This document shows positions 19,547-29,324 of a stretch of DNA of 64,000 nt, piece after piece. Origin of the DNA: Bacteroidota bacterium (GTDB lineage Bacteria > Bacteroidota > Bacteroidia > AKYH767-A > OLB10); assembly GCA_016717325.1 (NCBI GenBank), contig JADKFV010000004.1, positions 235,397 to 299,396 on the forward strand, read 5' to 3'. The translations under genes were made by a program, and so were the position numbers. The notes beneath the pieces are model-generated. The model did not search any database and was not told the origin of the DNA. It saw nothing but the letters and a program-made list of their open reading frames with translations. Numbering within the stretch: the stretch's first letter is position 1; each line of letters starts with the position of its first letter.

Positions 19547-19977
19547 TTTTATAAAAATAAAATAGGAATAAATTAATTCAAAAATAGATTTAGATTCAAC
19601 TCCATTAATTACAGTAATATTTGCTTTAAAAAGAAGTCAATTATTTTTTTGATCGCAGTTGCCACTTTTTTTGTTTGACAATAATACAGAATTACAGAAT
19701 GAAACAATAATTGGTTTTGAATTGAAATACATTTCATACCTAAAAAATTGGATTCAGAATGGTTAGTAATTTTGTGAAAAGCACTTGTTGAATATTATTC
19801 CGAAGGGTCGCTGAGCAATTGATATTTTTTTTCGAAATTGATTTTACCCACACAGTCATTCAAGCAGGAACTTCTTATTAATTCGAAAATTTTATTTCAA
19901 ACGAGTTTTTCTAAAATAGAAATAAGGTTCCTCCTGAATGACTTTGTCATCATCTAATAAAAAAAGGTGCGAAAACG
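19547..19977. other. non-coding stretch between divergent units
   Basis: A+T-rich DNA with no recognisable gene. The mdh terminator hairpin lies at its right end. Nothing else stands out. Confidence 0.5.
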
Positions 19978-20002
19978 AAAGGCCGGAAAAAATCCGGCCT
20001 TT
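19978..20002 (-). terminator. rho-independent terminator after mdh
   Basis: AAAGGCCGGA (19978-19987) pairs perfectly with TCCGGCCTTT (19993-20002). It lies just downstream of mdh on the minus strand, with T-rich flanks on both sides, so it may also work in reverse. Confidence 0.75.
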
Positions 20003-20029
20003 CTTATTTTATAAAATGTATGTGCAATT

Positions 20030-20971
20030 TTATTTCGCAGCTTCGGGCATATTATCCAGTACTGCCATTACTTCTTTTACCGAAGCGGCACTGCCGTTTA
20101 ACAATGCCATTTCATCGGCATTCAATTTAAGTTCTATAATTTCTTCGATACCTTTTTTGCCCAATTTTACAGGCACACCGAGGTAAATTTTATCTAAACC
20201 ATATTGACCATTAAGCCATGCACAAACAGGGAAAATGCGTTTTTGATCGCGCACGATGGCTTCTACCATTTGTGCTGCTGCAGCACCGGGAGCATACCAT
20301 GCCGATGTGCCCATTAGGTTTACCAATTCGCCACCACCTTTTTTAGTGCGGTCAACAATAGCATCTAATCTAGGAGTATCAATCAATTCGGTTACAGGTA
20401 TTCCGCTTACAGTGGTATAGCGTGGCAACGGTACCATGGTATCGCCATGTCCGCCCATGAGCACTGCCTGTATGTCTTTTGGCGAGCAATTTAATGCCTC
20501 CGCCAAAAATGCGCGGTAGCGTGCTGTGTCGAGAATTCCGGCCATTCCAAACACGCGGTTACTATCGAAACCCGAAGTGAGGTATGCACAATATGTCATT
20601 ACATCGAGCGGGTTGCTCACAACTATTATGATTGTGTTTGGCGAGTGCTTCACAATACTTTCGGTTACCGAGCGCACAATGCCGGCATTGGTAGCAATTA
20701 AATCATCGCGGCTCATGCCCGGCTTACGTGGCAATCCGCTGGTGATAACCACCACATCGCTATTAGCGGTAGCAGCATAATCGTTGGTAACTCCTTTTAC
20801 ACGGGTATCGTACATATCTATCGGGGCGGTTTGCCAAATATCGAGCGACTTGCCTTCGGCTGTTCCTTCTTTGATGTCGAGCAATATTACTTCGTTTACC
20901 AATTCGCGGTGAGCAATCACATTGGCGCATGTGGCACCTACATTGCCGGCACCTACTACTGTTACTTTCAT
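20030..20971 (-). CDS. mdh: malate dehydrogenase (LDH-like, NAD-dependent)
   Basis: A 313-residue enzyme. The NAD-binding loop is VGAGNVGAT at residue 6 and the acidic residue after strand 2 is in LLDIKEG. SGLPRKPGMSRDDL carries the Arg that selects malate/oxaloacetate, SNPLDVMTY is a cofactor strand, and MGGHGDTMVP holds the catalytic His. The tail with KKGIEEIIELKLNADE is the usual last helix of this group. It interconverts malate and oxaloacetate in the TCA cycle, in the cytoplasm. The gene stands alone with its own terminator. Size and motifs are those of the family and no anomaly is seen. Confidence 0.95.
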   Translation of the reverse strand: MKVTVVGAGNVGATCANVIAHRELVNEVILLDIKEGTAEGKSLDIWQTAPIDMYDTRVKGVTNDYAATANSDVVVITSGLPRKPGMSRDDLIATNAGIVRSVTESIVKHSPNTIIIVVSNPLDVMTYCAYLTSGFDSNRVFGMAGILDTARYRAFLAEALNCSPKDIQAVLMGGHGDTMVPLPRYTTVSGIPVTELIDTPRLDAIVDRTKKGGGELVNLMGTSAWYAPGAAAAQMVEAIVRDQKRIFPVCAWLNGQYGLDKIYLGVPVKLGKKGIEEIIELKLNADEMALLNGSAASVKEVMAVLDNMPEAAK

Positions 20972-21375
20972 TTTTATTTGTTTTTAATTTTTGCGGTGCG
21001 AAAGTAAACAATGAAAATTATTTCTTTCCTATATGTGAACAAATATTGCAGATTAATTTATTGCTAAAAGTATAGGGCTGTTTGCCCTTGAACGGTAAAA
21101 TATAAGCGTGATTTTTTTTCTTCAGCCGGAACAAATTGTTGTTCACAGATGCCTTTGATAGTCACAATTAGTAACTATTTAGTATGACTTTAATTATTTT
21201 TTAATATTTTATCCTTATTCAAATTGAGAATATCATGGCTTTATTCCTATGTCATTAATTAAAAGATTTTGCAATAAAAATCCTGTAATATGTAGATGAG
21301 TAAATCACTATTTCGAAATTAACTTGCCTTTATGAATAACGCTAAAAACTAAATAGCTGCTTCAATTTATGAATG

Positions 21376-21538
21376 TCCCGTAAGGATTGCCGCTTGGTAA
21401 CAGAATCAACACCCTCTTGGGTTTTGTCCTGTAAGGACTATCCAATGACATTAAATGACGGAGATGCAAAATGGGTAGTTCCTACGGAACAAAAAACACA
21501 GTGTTTTTGATTATTACCAAGCGGTAATCCCTACGGGA
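21376..21538. repeat. long nested inverted repeat
   Basis: The outer arms, 21376-21400 and 21514-21538, are inverted copies of each other with about two mismatches in 25 (TCCCGTAAGGATTGCCGCTT against its partner). Inner arms around 21422-21443 and 21473-21494 also pair (TTTTGTCCTGTAAGGAC against GTTCCTACGGAACAAAA). The whole could fold into a 163-base hairpin. The rest of 20972-21733 shows no gene. Confidence 0.75.
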
Positions 21539-21733
21539 TAAAACAAATTTTCTTTACTTAATAACATTAGACTTTGTCCCTAAGTAGTTACCACAAACAT
21601 TTTCTGTTCTTGTTTGAGAAAAATTCAGGAAGAAATTATTGTTCACCGTTTGCACTTTTGTTCACAGATTATTTTCTATGATAATTTGTTTTGAGCGCAA
21701 TCGAAAATGTTTTATCACTAACAATAAATTCTC

Positions 21734-21840
21734 TTATACCGAAACAACTTAGGTTTTGGAGAAACAAGCTATTGAAGTTGTTCGGCATTACTAAGAGTAC
21801 GTTATATTTTTTTTCGAAAATCTAACTACTCTTAGTATAA
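21734..21840 (+). repeat. 107-bp MITE-like element, copy 2
   Basis: Best-preserved copy: starts TTATACC, ends GTATAA, and the two ends are imperfect inverted repeats over about 30 bases. Hairpin arms TACTAAGAGTA lie at 21789-21799 and TACTCTTAGTA at 21827-21837. The stop codon of the gene at 21822-22452 lies inside the element, so insertion or drift has set that gene's end. Confidence 0.85.
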
Positions 21841-22452
21841 AAAGGAAAAAGCATTGTTGCTGTCATAACTGCGAAGCCCAATGCATAACCGGAATAAATT
21901 TGCGATAAAGTATGATTGCCGGCTACCAATCGCGCGCTACCTATAACACCTGCAAGTAATAGCGATGCTACAAGTGAATAGAAAAAATACCCATTCAATA
22001 GATAAGGCAATGTGAACACAAAACCCACAAAGCCACCTGCAGCCGAAGTGTGCAACGATATTTTTGTAAAATAATTTATTATCCACACCATAGCTAATAC
22101 TAGGGCAGCACCTGCCAGCACTTTTGTAAAAACTAACGGCAGGTGTATACGATGCACAAAATAAATAGTAATAAGGTAATACATCAAAACAGTAAACAGG
22201 GGACGTTGCCGTTCTTCGCGGCTCTCCATTTCGAGTGTAGAAATTTCGCCCTTACGCTTCATAATTATTGCCGATAAAAAAGGCATGAAAGCAGTGGTGA
22301 GAAATAACAGCGCCAGCAAAATCCACCGCAGCTTTTCGGGAATAATCATTTGCATATAACTATTGAAAAAAAAACAGTGATGACACGGCATAAAACGGCA
22401 TCAGCAAAGGATGAAAAATAATAGAAATAAAATAGGCGAGCCTGCGTGGCAT
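21822..22452 (-). CDS. PAP2-like membrane protein, frameshifted near its start
   Basis: The first frame from ATG 22452 reads MPRRLAYFISIIFHPLLMPF and VSSLFFF. After a run of nine As (22366-22374, Ts on the coding strand) the protein continues in another frame with NSYMQMIIPEKLRWILL. Removing one base joins them into 209 residues with six or so membrane segments. EMESREERQRPLF, SLHTSAAGG and GSARLVAGNHTLSQIYSGY resemble the PAP2 phosphatase pattern (...H..., SxR...H). This Bacteroidota subgroup may act on lipid phosphates such as undecaprenyl pyrophosphate, but the first PAP2 motif is weak. It starts six bases after the rpoN stop, so they are probably co-transcribed. Its end falls in the MITE-like element. 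Confidence 0.7.
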
Positions 22453-22458
22453 AATGGG

Positions 22459-24000
22459 TTATAATTCTTTACGGAGGCGTGCTACAGGTAAACCTAATTG
22501 TTCGCGATACTTGGCAACTGTTCTGCGGGCAATATTGTAACCTTTGTCTACCAGTATTTGTGTGAGTTTATCATCGGGCAGCGGATGTTTTTTATCTTCA
22601 CCCTGAATATTTTCGAGTAATATTTGTTTCACCTCGCGGCTCGATACTTCTTCGCCACTATCGGTAGAAAGGGCTTCACTAAAAAGGCGTTTCAATAAGA
22701 AAGTGCCAAATTGTGTTTGCACATATTTGCTATTGGCCACCCGCGAAACGGTAGAAATATCTAACCCAACAATGTCGGCTATGTCTTTCAATATCATTGG
22801 CCTGAGGTCCTTCTCATCGCCTGTTAAAAAAAACTCGTATTGATAATCCATTATAGCACTCATGGTTGCAAGCAATGTATTTTGCCTTTGCTTAATGGCA
22901 TCTATAAACCACTTTGCCGAATCTATTTTCTGCTTTACAAAAACAAGGGCATCCTTCTTTGGCTTGTTATCCTTTTTTTCTTTCGAATAGGTATCGAGCA
23001 TTTCGAGATAACTGCGGCTTAATCGCAACTCAGGGGCATTTTTCGAATTGAGTAAAAGCTCCAGTGCACCATCGGTATTATAAACCAAAAAATCGGGCAC
23101 AACATGTTGTATCGATTTTGTTCCATCATTATAGGTATTGCCCGGTCGAGGGTTCAATTTTATAATAACGTGCATGATATTTTTTAAGTCCTCGTCATTA
23201 AGATTTAAACGTGAGGCAATTTTATCGTAATGCTTTTTCGAAAACTCCTCCATGTATTTTTCAACAACAATGATGGCATTCTTCAAATCTTTAGAAGTCT
23301 CATCTTTGCGTTTAAGTTGCAGTAGCAAGCACTCTTGCAATGTACGTGCACCTACACCCGGAGGGTCGAAAGTTTGTATTAACTTAAGCAATTGTTGCAA
23401 TTCGTTTTCATCGGTCACCACGTTTTGTGAAAACATAAGATCGTTTACCATGGCGGATAGTTCACGTCTCAAATATCCATCATCGTCAATGCTGCCAATA
23501 ACATACTCAGCTATGCGGTAGTGCCTGTCGTCCAAATCGGAAAGGCCGAGTTGTGCCAATAAATTATCGTGAAACGATGCACCAACTGTTATGGGCATCT
23601 CCGTTTGGTCATCGTCTTCGCTGCCGTTATTGTTGCTGTATTTATAATCGGCCGAGTCCAGGTCTTGCAAATAATCGCTTATATCAAAATCATCATCGCT
23701 GCCGGCAGTGGTGGTGGTTTCAAAATCTTCTTCGTATTTTGTTTTATCATCAATGGGATTGTCGCCATCAACCTCTGCATCCTCTTTGTAGTTTTCATTT
23801 TCGAATTCGGTATCCTCGGCATTGCTCTCAATATCGTCATTGCCCATGTCATCGCCTTCTTCGAGTGCCGGATTAATTTCGAGCTCTTCCTTTATACGTT
23901 GCTCCAATTGGGCTGTAGGCACCTGCAACAGCTTCATTAATTGAATCTGCTGAGGTGAAAGCTTTTGCAGCAGCTTTTGATGTAGTCCTTGTTTTAACAC
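22459..24000 (-). CDS. rpoN: RNA polymerase sigma-54 factor
   Basis: A 513-residue sigma-54. Region I is LSPQQIQLMKLLQVPTAQLE (about residues 15-34), with the acidic region II at 50-145. The core-binding and helix-turn-helix parts follow (LKDIADIVGLDISTVSRVA), and the C-terminal RpoN box is ARRTVAKYREQLGLP. It directs RNA polymerase to -24/-12 promoters that need an AAA+ activator; no such activator is in this window. The start codon appears to be GTG at 23998-24000, because no ATG precedes the conserved LKQGLHQKLL. The PAP2-like gene follows after six bases. Confidence 0.95.
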   Translation of the reverse strand: MLKQGLHQKLLQKLSPQQIQLMKLLQVPTAQLEQRIKEELEINPALEEGDDMGNDDIESNAEDTEFENENYKEDAEVDGDNPIDDKTKYEEDFETTTTAGSDDDFDISDYLQDLDSADYKYSNNNGSEDDDQTEMPITVGASFHDNLLAQLGLSDLDDRHYRIAEYVIGSIDDDGYLRRELSAMVNDLMFSQNVVTDENELQQLLKLIQTFDPPGVGARTLQECLLLQLKRKDETSKDLKNAIIVVEKYMEEFSKKHYDKIASRLNLNDEDLKNIMHVIIKLNPRPGNTYNDGTKSIQHVVPDFLVYNTDGALELLLNSKNAPELRLSRSYLEMLDTYSKEKKDNKPKKDALVFVKQKIDSAKWFIDAIKQRQNTLLATMSAIMDYQYEFFLTGDEKDLRPMILKDIADIVGLDISTVSRVANSKYVQTQFGTFLLKRLFSEALSTDSGEEVSSREVKQILLENIQGEDKKHPLPDDKLTQILVDKGYNIARRTVAKYREQLGLPVARLRKEL

Positions 24001-24143
24001 TATGCGATTGTTTCAGGTTCCAAATAAAACAAAAAAAAGAAGTACTGCGAAAAAATTATTTCTATCTTTTTTTGTAAAAACATTTTTACTTTTCAGTAAT
24101 TATTTGCTTTTAAACAATTGTAGAAATTTTTTATGCAGAAAAA

Positions 24144-25541
24144 TTAAAACTCCGCATTTTTTGGTGTGCGTGGAAAAGGAATCACATCGCGTATATTGCT
24201 CATGCCGGTTACAAATAAAACCAAACGTTCGAAACCGAGGCCAAATCCCGCATGTGGGCAAGTGCCGAATTTACGGGTATCAAGATACCACCACATTTCC
24301 TTTTCGGGAATATTCAACTCGCGCATGCGGTTTACAAGTTTATCATAATTCTCTTCGCGTTGCGAGCCGCCAATAATTTCGCCTATCCATGGAAACAGCA
24401 CATCCATAGCACGTACGGTTTTTCTGCCATCTGCATCGGGGTCATTTTGCTTCATGTAAAAAGATTTAATAGCTGCAGGATAATCGGTAAGTATTACAGG
24501 CGTTTTGAAATGCTCTACCAAAAATGTTTCGTGCTCTTTTTGCAAATCGCTGCCCCATTGTACTTTGAATTCGAATTTATCATTCAGTTTTTCTAATATG
24601 CTAACGGCTTCTGTATACGACAATCGCTTGAATGGATTTGCAACCACAGATTTTAATCTGTCCATCAATTCCTTATCGTACAGGTTGGTAAGAAATACCA
24701 AATCGTCCTCACAATTTTCGAGGGCATAGTTGATGCAATATTTTAGCAATGCCTCGGCCAGGTCCATGTTATCATGTATATCGTAAAATGCCATTTCGGG
24801 TTCAATCATCCAAAACTCGGCAAGGTGGCGTGGGGTGTTGGAGTTTTCGGCACGGAATGTAGGCCCAAATGTATAAATAAGCCCAAGGCCCATTGCGCCC
24901 AGTTCACCTTCCAATTGCCCCGAAACGGTAAGGTTGGTTTCGCGGCCAAAAAAATCGGCTTTATAATCTATTTTCCCTTCGCTATTTAGTGGTGGATTGG
25001 TAGGACTAAGTGCCGACACACGAAACATCTCCCCTGCCCCTTCGGCATCGCTACCGGTAATGATTGGCGAGTGCCAGTAGAAAAAATCGCGATCGTTAAA
25101 AAATTTATGGATGGCATAAGCCATAGCATGCCGCACCCTGAACACGGCACCAAACGTATTGGTACGCGGGCGTAGATGCGCTATCTCGCGCAAGAATTCC
25201 AGCGTGTGACCTTTCTTTTGCAGCGGAAAAGTATCTACATCGGCAGTGCCGTATACAGTTATAGTTGTTGCCTGTATTTCTACCGTTTGGCCTGCACCCT
25301 GCGATGCTACCAACTTGCCCTCAGCTTTAATGGCCGCACCGGTAGTTACTAATTTCATTACCTCTTCGTTTATGGCATTGGGGTCTACCACCACTTGAAT
25401 ATTACCCACACACGAGCCATCGTTAAGCGCTATAAACTGCACTTGCTTATTGCCACGCTTGCTGCGTACCCATCCCTCAACATTAACTATGCTGTCTATT
25501 GCATTGCTTTGTAATAAATTTTTAATTCTAATGTTTGCCAT
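24144..25541 (-). CDS. asnS: asparaginyl-tRNA synthetase
   Basis: A 465-residue class IIb synthetase. The N-terminal OB domain (about 15-110) contains [19 protein letters not shown] and [11 protein letters not shown]. Class II motif 2 is [21 protein letters not shown] and motif 3 is [10 protein letters not shown] near the C-terminus. It charges tRNA-Asn with asparagine using ATP. The start was moved from a frame-open leader to the ATG at 25541 ([10 protein letters not shown]), which gives the normal family length. The leader before it is hydrophobic sequence of no known role. It is convergent with nothing nearby; the next gene upstream, at 25709, is divergent. Confidence 0.95.
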   Translation of the reverse strand: MANIRIKNLLQSNAIDSIVNVEGWVRSKRGNKQVQFIALNDGSCVGNIQVVVDPNAINEEVMKLVTTGAAIKAEGKLVASQGAGQTVEIQATTITVYGTADVDTFPLQKKGHTLEFLREIAHLRPRTNTFGAVFRVRHAMAYAIHKFFNDRDFFYWHSPIITGSDAEGAGEMFRVSALSPTNPPLNSEGKIDYKADFFGRETNLTVSGQLEGELGAMGLGLIYTFGPTFRAENSNTPRHLAEFWMIEPEMAFYDIHDNMDLAEALLKYCINYALENCEDDLVFLTNLYDKELMDRLKSVVANPFKRLSYTEAVSILEKLNDKFEFKVQWGSDLQKEHETFLVEHFKTPVILTDYPAAIKSFYMKQNDPDADGRKTVRAMDVLFPWIGEIIGGSQREENYDKLVNRMRELNIPEKEMWWYLDTRKFGTCPHAGFGLGFERLVLFVTGMSNIRDVIPFPRTPKNAEF

Positions 25542-25677
25542 CTCTGTTTTTTTATTTGCGGGTGCAAAAAAAGGATAATTAAATCTATTGGCAAAAACAC
25601 TCAATAAAGTAATTAAAATAAACAATACCATAGCTGCCTACTTAATGTTGTTTCTCACGTTTATTCAATTTAAAACG

Positions 25678-25685
25678 TATCTTTG
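25678..25685 (+). promoter_or_regulatory. -7 promoter element TATCTTTG
   Basis: Matches TAnnTTTG, 24 bases before the ATG at 25709. No -33 TTTG at the usual distance was found. Confidence 0.55.
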
Positions 25686-25708
25686 AATACACTTAAAAAT
25701 CTATCAAA

Positions 25709-27109
25709 ATGAAAAAGCTAATTATTGTACTCCAATTATTGTATTTATCCATAAATTATTCTTATGCTCAAAGTTCTATCGATTCATTATTTCGTATAGA
25801 AGGGAACACCAATTTAAATATTAATCTTCAAAATTATGCTGGAAACATTGCCACGGGGCCGAACTACGGTTGTTTGAATATCCTAAATAAACCATTTTGG
25901 ACATATTGGACAATATGCGACACTAGTCTGTCTGGAAGTTTTTTTCCTATGTGGGTTACTATTTCTGACTTGACGCAAAGTGGAATAAATAATGATCAAT
26001 GTGGAATGATAATATGGGGTCCATTTGACGAATTAACTAACCCAACTCTTCAATTGAACAGCGCAAATATATTATACTGCATGGATTTTAATTTTGCAAC
26101 CTTTAATCCTTCAAACTTTAACGTTTTCCCATTTCAATTGAAATTTACTAAAGAGAAAAAAGCTTATGTTATGATGTTAACTTTTTCTGATTCAATTACC
26201 GATTTACATATTTACTCCCTTGCCCCTTATCCTTTTTTAATTGATGCAAATGTTTGTGGGTTTTGCAATGGCAAAGTAAACCACTTAGAGCAAAATATAT
26301 GCATAGTAACCCGCGATTCGGCAACAAATAAAAATATGGTAATATGGCAAAATGATGATACAACGCATCTTTCAGGTTACATCATTCAACGTGAACTTTT
26401 TGTTCAGGGCCAGTATGATTCGATAGGATTTGTTGCAAAAGATCAACCTTCTTATTTTATTGACCAAACATCGAACCCGGTTCAAAAATCGTATAAATAC
26501 AGAGTAACCGGAACGGATGAATGTGGCTCGATAAACACAACGCCTTTCAATTTCAACACCCATAAAACAATTCATGTAGTGGCTTCACCAGGCTTGTCGG
26601 GCGAGATTAATCTTGTTTGGAATCAATACGAAGGATTAGGAACCATCCCTACTTATTACATTTACCGTGGAAGCAATGCAACTAATTTGATAGTATATGA
26701 TTCTATTTCGGGCGCCAATATTTCGTACTCAGATTTTACTCCATTGCCCGGTTCTAATTTTTATGAAGTGCGTATTCGATTACAATCACCATGCACACCC
26801 GATGGCATAAATTATTATTCGGAGTCGCGTTCAAATGCCGGAAGTGCTTTAACTATTGGAATGGAAAACAATATTCAATCATCAAATTACCAATTGAGCT
26901 ATTTGCCTTCATCACATCATTATAATTTAAAAATAATGGATAGCCAGTCCTACAATAAAATTTCATTGTTCGATATTTCTGGAAATCTTATTGAAAATTT
27001 TATTCCACAAAAAGAAATTACAATTAATACAAATGCCTACTCAAAAGGGATTTATTTTTTAAAAATGACAGGGAATAACAATGCGATGATTAAAATTATT
27101 ATGCTTTAG
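25709..27109 (+). CDS. T9SS type A sorting-domain protein with Fn3-like repeats
   Basis: A 466-residue secreted protein: signal peptide (about 1-20, ending SYAQ). An N-terminal beta domain follows, then two fibronectin-III-like units (about 225-285, with SGYIIQREL, YKYRVTGTDECG; about 290-375, with INLVWNQYEG, YYIYRGS). The sorting domain starts near residue 390 (YNKISLFDISGNLIEN, YSKGIYFLKM). Fn3 units in such cargo usually hold adhesive or enzymatic parts apart; here no catalytic domain was recognised. Three more T9SS genes follow on the same strand. The gene ends only nine bases before the next ATG, which suggests an operon. Confidence 0.8.
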   Translation: MKKLIIVLQLLYLSINYSYAQSSIDSLFRIEGNTNLNINLQNYAGNIATGPNYGCLNILNKPFWTYWTICDTSLSGSFFPMWVTISDLTQSGINNDQCGMIIWGPFDELTNPTLQLNSANILYCMDFNFATFNPSNFNVFPFQLKFTKEKKAYVMMLTFSDSITDLHIYSLAPYPFLIDANVCGFCNGKVNHLEQNICIVTRDSATNKNMVIWQNDDTTHLSGYIIQRELFVQGQYDSIGFVAKDQPSYFIDQTSNPVQKSYKYRVTGTDECGSINTTPFNFNTHKTIHVVASPGLSGEINLVWNQYEGLGTIPTYYIYRGSNATNLIVYDSISGANISYSDFTPLPGSNFYEVRIRLQSPCTPDGINYYSESRSNAGSALTIGMENNIQSSNYQLSYLPSSHHYNLKIMDSQSYNKISLFDISGNLIENFIPQKEITINTNAYSKGIYFLKMTGNNNAMIKIIML

Positions 27110-27118
27110 TTTTTTTTT

Positions 27119-28653
27119 ATGAGAATTTTGCTACTATACTTATGCTTACTTGGTTCAACTGTTTACTCACAAAACCAAAATAATATTTGGATTTTTGGTG
27201 ATTCATGTGGTATTGACTTTAGCAATATAAATAATCCTGTACCTATTACATCAAACATGGACGGGCGAGGTAGCTGTGCATCTATTGCTGATTCAAATGG
27301 TAATTTAATTTGTTATGCTTCTGTATTAGGTTATCTTAACTCTGACTGGGCAACCAGAATATTTAATGCACAGCATCAAATACTGCAAGGTGCAAATCAT
27401 ATAACTGGTGAAGGTTGGTACAACGAAGTAGTAATAATTCCCAAACCAAACGATGCCAATAAATATTATATTTTTAGTGTTGGCTTAGATAAGCCCAACA
27501 ACCAAGGTTGCTTTTATACATTGATTGATATGTCGCTCAACAATGGCAATGGTGCAGTACTGCAACAAAACATAAAAATAAACAATGCCACAAGTGGCGA
27601 TTGCCTTACGGCTGTGCAACATGGCAATGGCCGCGACTGGTGGGTCATAAATAAATATTACAGTAAAACAGCACCAAATCAGTTTAATCGTTTTTTTGTT
27701 TATTTAGTTAGTCCCGATACCGTAACTCCTCCAATTATTTATGATTTTAATGATGCAAGTGATGCTGGGTTTCAAAAATCGTATGGAACTCACTCGGTTC
27801 AAAATTTATGACTCTCAACCCGAATGGATATTTAGCCGAATTTAATTTTGATAGATGCAGTGGTAGTATTACCTTATTCAATTCCATTTATTCAGAGCAA
27901 TCCAATAATTGGAATCGGTTGTTTTGGGAAGGTGCATATTCTCCAAATGATAGTTTGTTTTATATTGCTACTTCAGGTGTTTACAAAGTTGATACTTTAT
28001 ACTTATTGCAATTTAATTTATTTGCTACTTACATTCCTGCCAGCTGCGATACACTTGATACGATACTTTATCCAATAGGCACAGGTGCAGTGAGGCTTGC
28101 TCCAGATGGTAAAATTTATTGTACCCGAGCTTACGATAATCCCTTTGTGTTTAGTTATCCTTATCCTGATAGTATGCGCAATTATATAAACGAAAACTTA
28201 AGCGTAATAAATAATCCTAATGCATTAGGTGCAGCGTGTAATTATACACCCTTCTCTTTTTACCTTGGTGGCAAGCGCACTTATTATGGGTTGCCTAATA
28301 ATCCAAATTATAGTTTGGGGCGGTTGTTGGGGAGTGCTTGTGATACTTTGCAGTGGGTATCCACGCCCGAAACCCCCAACCCCCTGCAAGGGGGCTTAAA
28401 TGCAGGGTTTATCGTAAGTCCAAATCCTGTTTCTAAAAATCTTTTTTTTAATGCAAAAAATGCAAAAGGAAAAAATGCTTTGATACAAATACGCAATGCA
28501 CTTGGTGAAATTATTTTTTATAAAAATGTTGAAGTGATAAACGGTGGTTATATAACTCAAACTATAGATGTAAGTTTGTTTTGTAATGGCATTTATTTTA
28601 TTTCTTTGCTAATGGAAAATGAAACTACATCAATGAGATTTATTAAAGAATGA
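27119..28653 (+). CDS. T9SS type A cargo of the FGDSCGIDF family, frameshifted
   Basis: After a signal peptide (about 1-16) comes NIWIFGDSCGIDFSN, the mark of a family with three members in this window (also 29325 and 43425). A beta-propeller-like body follows, with LAPDGKIYCTRAYDN and SFYLGGKRTYYGLPN. In the homopolymer A(5) at 27774-27778 one base is missing. With it restored, FQKIVWNSLGSKF joins the halves, matching the paralogue's FQRIVWNSDCSKF, and the protein has 511 residues. It ends with a sorting domain (FIVSPNPVS, NALGEIIFYKN, CNGIYFISLLME). The linker before it is encoded by a palindrome (28380-28394). Its stop overlaps the next ATG. The function at the cell surface is unknown. Confidence 0.8.
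27414..27645 (+). repeat. 232-bp block identical to 29629-29860
   Basis: This stretch inside the gene at 27119 is identical, as far as I can compare by eye, to 29629-29860 inside the next family member, while the flanks differ. A second block (28070-28354 against 30289-30573) is nearly identical. The pattern fits gene conversion or recent recombination between the neighbouring paralogues. Confidence 0.85.
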
Positions 28654-29270
28654 CAAACATATTTCTTTCAATCATATTTTTGTTTTTGCCACTTGCAAGA
28701 ATGTTTGAGGCAGTTGCAAAAGAAGCCATCAACAATAATAACAGTTCGCTTGCTTTTCAAAAACTATCAGCTATGATTAACCAAAACACTATTGATGAAA
28801 ATAACAACTACATGGTAATGTTAGTTGCATTAAATTATGATGCAAGTTTGGATGCTGATTCCGATACTATAGTTGTAGTAAATAACATTGCAAATCAACA
28901 TCCATTCTATGGTGGCGAGGCTGTTTACATTGCAAGAGCAATGTTGCATGTGACAGTAGAGGATGTATTGCCGCCTCTGAGAAGAAAGAACAAGGCCAAT
29001 CTCAAAAATATTCAAATCGAAAATGCAATTAAACTAATACCTAACCCAGCCAAGTATGAGGTTCAAATTGTATCAAAAACAAAATTCGATACTGGAACTT
29101 TTGTAGAGATTGTAAATACATTAGGCTCAATTATTCTCAAAAAGAAAATTAATACAGGAGACTTTAATTTTAGCATTGATATTTCATCACTTCAATCAGG
29201 AGTTTATACACTAAAAATTACAAAGCAAGGTTTAGTAAAAACCATAGAAAAACTTGTAATACTTAAATAA
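28650..29270 (+). CDS. T9SS type A sorting-domain protein, small
   Basis: A 206-residue protein. It begins with a hydrophobic leader MTNIFLSIIFLFLPLA, a possible signal peptide. Its ATG overlaps the stop of the gene before (ATGA at 28650-28653). The middle (YMVMLVALNYDASL, NNIANQHPFYGGEAVYIAR) resembles the diverged part of the protein at 7114-7785. The C-terminal sorting domain is recognisable from about residue 128 (AIKLIPNPAKYEVQI, VNTLGSIILKKK, SGVYTLKITKQG). It may be the surviving 3' end of a larger surface protein that now uses the preceding gene for translation. A strong terminator follows. Confidence 0.65.
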   Translation: MTNIFLSIIFLFLPLARMFEAVAKEAINNNNSSLAFQKLSAMINQNTIDENNNYMVMLVALNYDASLDADSDTIVVVNNIANQHPFYGGEAVYIARAMLHVTVEDVLPPLRRKNKANLKNIQIENAIKLIPNPAKYEVQIVSKTKFDTGTFVEIVNTLGSIILKKKINTGDFNFSIDISSLQSGVYTLKITKQGLVKTIEKLVILK

Positions 29271-29283
29271 AAAAAAAGCTTTG

Positions 29284-29312
29284 AGGGAATAGTTTTTACT
29301 ATTCCCTTTTTT
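29284..29312 (+). terminator. rho-independent terminator
   Basis: GGGAATAG (29285-29292) pairs perfectly with CTATTCCC (29299-29306), followed by six Ts. It ends the unit that starts at 25709. Confidence 0.85.
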
Positions 29313-29324
29313 ACTTCTTATGGG

